From contig NC_088951.1 of the NCBI RefSeq assembly GCF_010111755.1, forward strand, positions 62,001 through 126,000: DNA of 64,000 bases, in the 5' to 3' direction. Shown here piece by piece: positions 59,514 through 64,000 of this stretch. The stretch's first letter is position 1, and each line of letters begins with the position of its first letter. The DNA is from Nakaseomyces glabratus. Taxonomy: Eukaryota > Ascomycota > Saccharomycetes > Saccharomycetales > Saccharomycetaceae. A model generated the notes under the pieces. It was not told where the DNA came from, ran no database searches, and was given only the letters and a program-made list of their open reading frames with translations. A program made the position numbers and the translations under genes.

Positions 59514-61439
59514 ATGGCAAAGAAGAAGAAGGACAAGGAGGCGAAGAAGGCGCGTGCGGAGCAGAAGCTGAAGAAGAACCAGGCGAAGGCGGAGTCGAAG
59601 GACAAGAAGCGGGCCAAGAAGCTCGACGAGGACGACGACGACATGGACATCGAGGAAGTGCTCGCGAACTTCAAGAAGGAGCAGGAGCAGTTCGAGAAGG
59701 TGGCTGTAGACTCAGTCGACAAAGTGAACAAGAGGCTGAACCCATGCATGGTCGGAAACCCCTCGGCGTCGAGCAGCAAGAAAGAGCTTATAGTGTTCGG
59801 CGGAGAGTTCACCAACCCGCAGACGTCCACGACCACGTTCTACAACGACCTGCACACTTTCACGCCGGAAAACAACCAGTGGAAGAGGTACACGTCCCAG
59901 AACGCGCCCATGCCAAGGTCCAGCGCGGCAATGGCCGCGCACCCGAGCGGTATAGCGCTGCTGCACGGGGGTGAGTTCTCCTCGCCAAAACAGAACACTT
60001 TCTACCACTACAGCGACACATGGATCCTGGACTGTAACACAAAGGAATGGGCCAAGGTAGACGCCAAAGTCGGGCCCTCCGCAAGATCAGGACACAGAAT
60101 CACAGTGTGGAAGAACTTCTTCATCCTGCACGGTGGGTTCAGAGACCTCGGCACCAGCACAACTTACTTGAGTGACTGCTGGCTGTTCGACATCACCACT
60201 TATAAGTGGAAGCAGGTCGAGTTCCCTTCAAACCACCAGGTCCCAGACGCAAGGTCCGGCCACTCGTTTATCCCAACCGCAGAGGGTGCTATCCTGTGGG
60301 GTGGGTACTGTAAAGTAAAGGCCAACAAGAAGGGCTACCAAAAGGGTAAGATCCTCTCTGACTGCTGGTACTTGAAGATGAAGAGCGATATCAGCGGCAT
60401 AAGATGGGAGCGCAGACGGAAACAAGGGTTCCAGCCTTCGCCAAGAGTCGGGTGCTCAATGGCTTACCACAAGGGTAGAGGTATCTTGTTCGGAGGTGTC
60501 TACGATTTCGAAGAAACTGAAGAGAGCTTGGAATCCAATTTCTTCAACGACTTGTTCTCCTACCACATCGAAAGTAACAGATGGTACTCGTTGTCTATTA
60601 GATCGAGAAAGAGTAATAACAATGCCGTGGCTAAGAAGTCCGGTAAGAACTCGAAAGAACAGGAGAAGGAATTGAAGATGCTGTTGGATTCTATCCTGGA
60701 GAAGGCCAACTTGCAAGACAAATCTGATGACGATGAAGACGATGAAGAGATCAACACCGCACTTGCGAAGGTCGATCTGGAAGACGAAGAAGAAGAACAG
60801 TTAGCAGTGCAACATACAATCCTCACACAACTTCCACATCCAAGATTCAATGCTACCACTACTGTTATAGACGATACTTTATTTATTTTTGGTGGTATTT
60901 GGGAACTGGGTGACAAAGAGTTCATGATTGACTCCTTATACAGCATCGACCTGAATAAATTAGATGGTGTGACTATGTATTGGGAAGATTTGAAGGAAAT
61001 TGAAAGAGCTAAGGAATTGGGTGTTGAAGATTCTGATTTCGAAGATGATGATGAAGATGACGATGATGAAGACGACGACGAAGAAGACGATAACGAAAAG
61101 GATGAAGGTGATGATGAAGAAAGCGAAGAAGAAGAAGAAGAAGAAATTGAAGAAGAACTTGAATACCCTGACCCAAGACCTTGGTTACCTCATCCTAAGC
61201 CTTTTGAAACTCTAAGAGCTTTCTATATTCGTGAAGGTGCGGCATTCCTCGAATGGGCCATTTCTAATAATAAAAATGCCAAGGGTAAGCATCTGAAAAA
61301 GCATTCCTTTGATTTATGTCAAGAACGTTGGTGGGAAAGACGTGACCAATTGCGTATCGAGGAGGACAAATTGGAAGAAATTGGTGGCGTTGGAGATATT
61401 ATCGAGAGAGACAAATCTGCTAGCAGCAAGAGAAGATGA
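59514..61439 (+). CDS. KEL3: Kel3, cytoplasmic kelch-repeat protein
   Basis: This 641-residue protein of uncertain function has a Lys/Glu-rich N-terminus ([20 protein letters not shown]), then a six-blade kelch propeller with repeated GG(E/F/V) and Trp signatures ([50 protein letters not shown] and [10 protein letters not shown]). A very acidic tract at residues about 505-550 is followed by a conserved DUF4110 C-terminal domain ([20 protein letters not shown]). The start at 59514 gives a length near S. cerevisiae Kel3 (651 aa) and places the ATG properly downstream of the TATA box. The first 0.8 kb is GC-rich, while the last third is AT-rich (18 of 60 at 60841-60900). Confidence 0.93.
   Translation: MAKKKKDKEAKKARAEQKLKKNQAKAESKDKKRAKKLDEDDDDMDIEEVLANFKKEQEQFEKVAVDSVDKVNKRLNPCMVGNPSASSSKKELIVFGGEFTNPQTSTTTFYNDLHTFTPENNQWKRYTSQNAPMPRSSAAMAAHPSGIALLHGGEFSSPKQNTFYHYSDTWILDCNTKEWAKVDAKVGPSARSGHRITVWKNFFILHGGFRDLGTSTTYLSDCWLFDITTYKWKQVEFPSNHQVPDARSGHSFIPTAEGAILWGGYCKVKANKKGYQKGKILSDCWYLKMKSDISGIRWERRRKQGFQPSPRVGCSMAYHKGRGILFGGVYDFEETEESLESNFFNDLFSYHIESNRWYSLSIRSRKSNNNAVAKKSGKNSKEQEKELKMLLDSILEKANLQDKSDDDEDDEEINTALAKVDLEDEEEEQLAVQHTILTQLPHPRFNATTTVIDDTLFIFGGIWELGDKEFMIDSLYSIDLNKLDGVTMYWEDLKEIERAKELGVEDSDFEDDDEDDDDEDDDEEDDNEKDEGDDEESEEEEEEEIEEELEYPDPRPWLPHPKPFETLRAFYIREGAAFLEWAISNNKNAKGKHLKKHSFDLCQERWWERRDQLRIEEDKLEEIGGVGDIIERDKSASSKRR
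61041..61162 (+). repeat. GAT/GAA trinucleotide tract inside KEL3
   Basis: About 40 consecutive codons are nearly all GAT, GAC, GAA or GAG, encoding the acidic tract. Length variation between strains is likely. Confidence 0.85.
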
Positions 61440-61656
61440 ATATAGAAATTTTCGACCAACAAAATTTATTATTTATTATGAAAATTTCTGATAATCAAGC
61501 ATCACCGGAATTTTGTTTTTTGAAATGAATAAATAGATATTGTATAATAGAAGTGAATTAAAAACATTACTAATGAAAAGAAATAAAATAGAACAACGAG
61601 AAACCTAGAGTAAGAATTTATAAATATTATAGAATGAGAAAATATCCTGAGATAGC

Positions 61657-63264
61657 TTATTGCTCCTCCATGAAAGACTCGAAGCAGTCCACGAAATTCT
61701 CCATGTTGTATCCATCTGGATAATGGATGCAGATATTCAAACCATCCTCCTCACAGTGGGTATATGAAAGAGACATTAGTGTATTTTGAGAGAGACTTGT
61801 AGTGAATCCTGGGCTCTTGATATGAGGGAATCTGATGTCGTTGTCATCGAAAGATACTTCCGATACATCATTAATCTTTATTAGTCTAGTGTTTGGCGCA
61901 AACTTCTCGTCATACTTAGTGAACTTCATTCTCTTCATATCATTATCATTGTAACCGTACTTCTTCCAAGTACTCATTCTTTGCTCAATGCTTTCAGTAA
62001 CATAAGTGGCAATCTGTTGGAACTGTATTTCCAGCAGTTTTTCGTTGTACTCAGGATCACTTTCATTTAGACCTGGCACAGAGCATTGCTTGTCATCAAT
62101 CATAGAGAGAGGACACTCTACTCTAATGTCCTTGTAGACCAGACCAAAATCTCTCTTCTCGTTCATCGAGTCTCTCAAGTTCATGGGCATTGAGAAAATC
62201 AAAGTGCCGTTGAAGCTCTTAACCATAGGCTTCAGACACAGCATTGTGATGGCGGCAATAAAACTTCTTAGGCATATCTTCTCGTTCTTCACAACCGAGT
62301 TCAAGTAGTTGAATCTTTCATTGGAGACGGAACCGAAGATGGTATGACCACAGTTAGAAGTTGCAGAAGTCAGTATATTGGTATATCTGGTTCTGAACAG
62401 CTTCAATTGATTACCTTCTTGGCTGATAACTGTGGTGGAGTTATCAGAGTTAGAGCTGCTGTTGGTAATGCTCGTGATTGGCATCTGGATGAAGTCCAGA
62501 GGCTTCTTGACGGCGTTACAAAAGATGGACTTGAAGAAGGACTGGGTCTGCAAGTTTAGCAGTTCTGGGCGCGTTGCAGGCAAGTGCAGTTTCAAGTTGT
62601 CATAGATGGACTTTGGCACTGAGTAATTGTTTTCGAAGGATTTCTGCAACTTAAACAAATACTCCAATGGCTTCTCGTAGCTCTGCTGTGGTCTACACAC
62701 AGCTATCAGTTCCTTCAGAAACAGTTTATGGAAGTTGGCCGCGGAGAATATGTCAAACAGGATGTCCTGACAGTGGAACACCAGCTGGGACTCGTCGATC
62801 AGGTACAAGTTCCACAATGGCTTGTTGGAGCCGGGCTGGAAGACATCATTCTTCAGGATGTGGCGGATCAAGTAAGGTGGTGGACCGCCGGAGTGGCAGT
62901 TGACCTTCTCATCCTTCTCGTTATCGAAGGTGACCACAGATATGACGTCGGGTGTTCTTATCTCTTTCAAAGGAGCGAACTCGAGCAAGTCGTTCACGGT
63001 GGTGTACATCTCGGGGTTCTTCTCAATGAGGCTCTTCAGGGCCCTGGTAACCAGCGGCAAAGTCAGGGACAGAGCAGGCTTCTTGGTGGAGCGAGACTCC
63101 ACTCTTGTGGCGGCTAGGGTGTCGTTGTCGTCATCCCATATGTGCTCATCGGCGGTGACTGAGTCATCGAATATGTAACTGGCACCGAAGACAGTACCGT
63201 TCTTATTGTTCTCTAGTATCTCAGAGAGCAACTTTCTCTCGTAACTAGACAAGGACCTAGACAT
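61657..63264 (-). CDS. Alcohol-acetyltransferase-like protein, probably without catalytic His
   Basis: This 535-residue protein resembles the fungal AATase family (Atf1, Atf2, Sli1 and the S. cerevisiae YPL272C/Pbi1 protein). The region LVFHCQDILFDIFSAANFHK (161-180) corresponds to the family's conserved acyltransferase segment, usually NHALFDGxSGxNFH. In that register the catalytic His of HxxxD is replaced by D167 while D171 remains. The length is typical for the family (about 470-540 aa). YPL272C lies near FUM1/KEL3 in S. cerevisiae, which makes it the best orthologue candidate, but I am not certain. The start ATG is at 63264. It converges with KEL3 (217 bp). Confidence 0.75.
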   Translation of the reverse strand: MSRSLSSYERKLLSEILENNKNGTVFGASYIFDDSVTADEHIWDDDNDTLAATRVESRSTKKPALSLTLPLVTRALKSLIEKNPEMYTTVNDLLEFAPLKEIRTPDVISVVTFDNEKDEKVNCHSGGPPPYLIRHILKNDVFQPGSNKPLWNLYLIDESQLVFHCQDILFDIFSAANFHKLFLKELIAVCRPQQSYEKPLEYLFKLQKSFENNYSVPKSIYDNLKLHLPATRPELLNLQTQSFFKSIFCNAVKKPLDFIQMPITSITNSSSNSDNSTTVISQEGNQLKLFRTRYTNILTSATSNCGHTIFGSVSNERFNYLNSVVKNEKICLRSFIAAITMLCLKPMVKSFNGTLIFSMPMNLRDSMNEKRDFGLVYKDIRVECPLSMIDDKQCSVPGLNESDPEYNEKLLEIQFQQIATYVTESIEQRMSTWKKYGYNDNDMKRMKFTKYDEKFAPNTRLIKINDVSEVSFDDNDIRFPHIKSPGFTTSLSQNTLMSLSYTHCEEDGLNICIHYPDGYNMENFVDCFESFMEEQ

Positions 63265-63692
63265 GGTTTATGTGTGTGTGTTGGTGTGCTTGTTGGGATG
63301 TGGGTGTGGGTGTACCTTCTTTCAGGCTCTACATTACAACCAATTCGAGGATGTGTAAGACAAGCTTATATATGTTGTGAAGTAACAGTTTTCACATACA
63401 TGAAATCAAGGCTTTGATATGATATTCGTTTAGTTGCCCCACCCAATGAGTTACCATAGCCCCGCCCCCTACCCCCGCAATCAATATAGGCATTTATAAG
63501 AGGGTTATTTCAAGAAGAGGGGTCCAACTACGAACCCAAAATCGTTTAATTATCGAAAACAAGATCTAAGCAAACGTAAATCGAAAGACAATGGGCAAGA
63601 TTTCGTTTAATTATTGCAGGACAAGACGTCATTCCAGGAGACAACTCGTATAAACATGTCGTATACCTTTCCCAAGTCCAAAGTCCATGTAG

Positions 63693-63727
63693 AAGTTCAA
63701 AGGTCAAAGGTCAAAGTTCAAAGGTCA
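63693..63727 (+). repeat. 7-bp AAGTTCA/AAGGTCA tandem repeat
   Basis: Five contiguous units occur in the order AAGTTCA, AAGGTCA, AAGGTCA, AAGTTCA, AAGGTCA. Related broken copies extend on both sides (63673-63747). Confidence 0.92.
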
Positions 63728-63877
63728 AGCCCAAAGTTCAAGGTACAAGCCTGAGAACGGGGAGTGAGCCCAACACATCTGTATAGCTGCGTGATAACCT
63801 TCCACCACCTCACAATACCTGGACCACCGACAACAGCTTATATATCCTTCACATGCATTGGCCTGCACTCTGGGTGA

Positions 63878-63960
63878 CACGTGATGGGGGAGGGTGCCTG
63901 GCTGGTAGTTTGGATCACGTGATACACCAGCCAATCATATCTGATCAATAGTTTCACGTG
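63878..63960. promoter_or_regulatory. Cluster of three Cbf1-type sites
   Basis: CACGTG occurs at 63878-63883, 63916-63921 and 63955-63960. In each case one strand reads RTCACGTG (ATCACGTG, ATCACGTG and GTCACGTG), the full Cbf1 consensus; Pho4 is the alternative. Confidence 0.65.
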
Positions 63961-64000
63961 ACTGAATTCCACCCCCCGGGGAGGACTTCCTGCGAAAAGC

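Larger units (their letters stand above)
63265..64000. promoter_or_regulatory. Upstream region of the AATase-like gene and right window edge
   Basis: Next to the gene is a GT-rich stretch (63266-63312). Further on are a CCCCT core (63466-63470), an AAGTTCA/AAGGTCA repeat (63693-63727) and three CACGTG sites (63878-63960). The last 150 bases probably belong to the promoter of a gene beyond the window. Confidence 0.6.

Noticed and set aside
59228..59974. 248-codon ORF overlapping the KEL3 start
   Set aside because: It overlaps the KEL3 5' end in another frame and owes its length to GAG/AAG repeats.

Overview
The window is nuclear DNA of a budding yeast of the Saccharomycetaceae, almost certainly Nakaseomyces glabratus (Candida glabrata), from the chromosome that carries PDR1 (chromosome A in the reference strain). 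Intron-poor genes with yeast codon use and orthologues of S. cerevisiae genes in long syntenic runs fix the group. The first gene fixes the species: a 1107-residue Pdr1 whose residues at many well-known numbered positions (S76, V91, L98, T143, D243, L280, W297, R376, D1082, G1099) all fall in register with the C. glabrata protein. Species and gene names come from recall of these proteins, not from a search.

Layout. 0.2-23.1 kb is a block matching S. cerevisiae chromosome VII left of CEN7 (YGL014-YGL002): PDR1, PUF4, PMA1, PMC1, COG7, RPN14, an extra Zn2Cys6 regulator, CDH1 and ERP6. 23.1-30.2 kb is gene-poor: one orphan 127-codon ORF, an intron-containing tRNA-Pro(UGG), a hexose transporter behind a 3-kb upstream region, and a candidate point centromere (CDEI-CDEII-CDEIII) at about 29.90-30.01 kb. 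30.2-37.6 kb is the CEN1-proximal pair VPS8 and TFC3. 38.0-56.7 kb matches chromosome XII YLR316-YLR328: SFH1 (displaced), TAD3, EST2, BUD6, MMS22, CWC24, PEX30, RPL38, a YLR326W-like membrane protein and NMA1. 57.5-63.3 kb holds FUM1, KEL3 (YPL262/YPL263) and an alcohol-acetyltransferase-like protein whose catalytic His seems lost. The right edge is promoter-like DNA with three Cbf1-type sites.

Organisation and regulation. Genes largely alternate in strand, giving convergent pairs 50-250 bp apart and divergent pairs sharing promoters. The PAC core GCGATGAG recurs in eight intergenic regions, mostly divergent promoters, once as a perfect palindrome. GC content rises sharply around some divergent promoters (PMA1/PMC1, FUM1/KEL3) and falls along the genes, most strikingly inside PMC1. 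Several genes have non-ATG or upstream in-frame extensions; I chose internal ATG starts for PMC1, COG7, ERP6, TFC3, SFH1, CWC24, NMA1 and KEL3 from homology and TATA positions.

Functions present include drug-response transcription, proton and calcium pumping, proteasome and APC/C regulation, vesicle transport, Pol III transcription, chromatin remodelling, tRNA editing, telomere synthesis, polarity, replication repair, splicing, peroxisome biogenesis, translation, NAD salvage and the TCA cycle. I found no mobile element, CRISPR array or operon-like novel system. The strongest non-genic discovery is the centromere; the strongest regulatory patterns are the PAC recurrence and the intragenic GC gradients.
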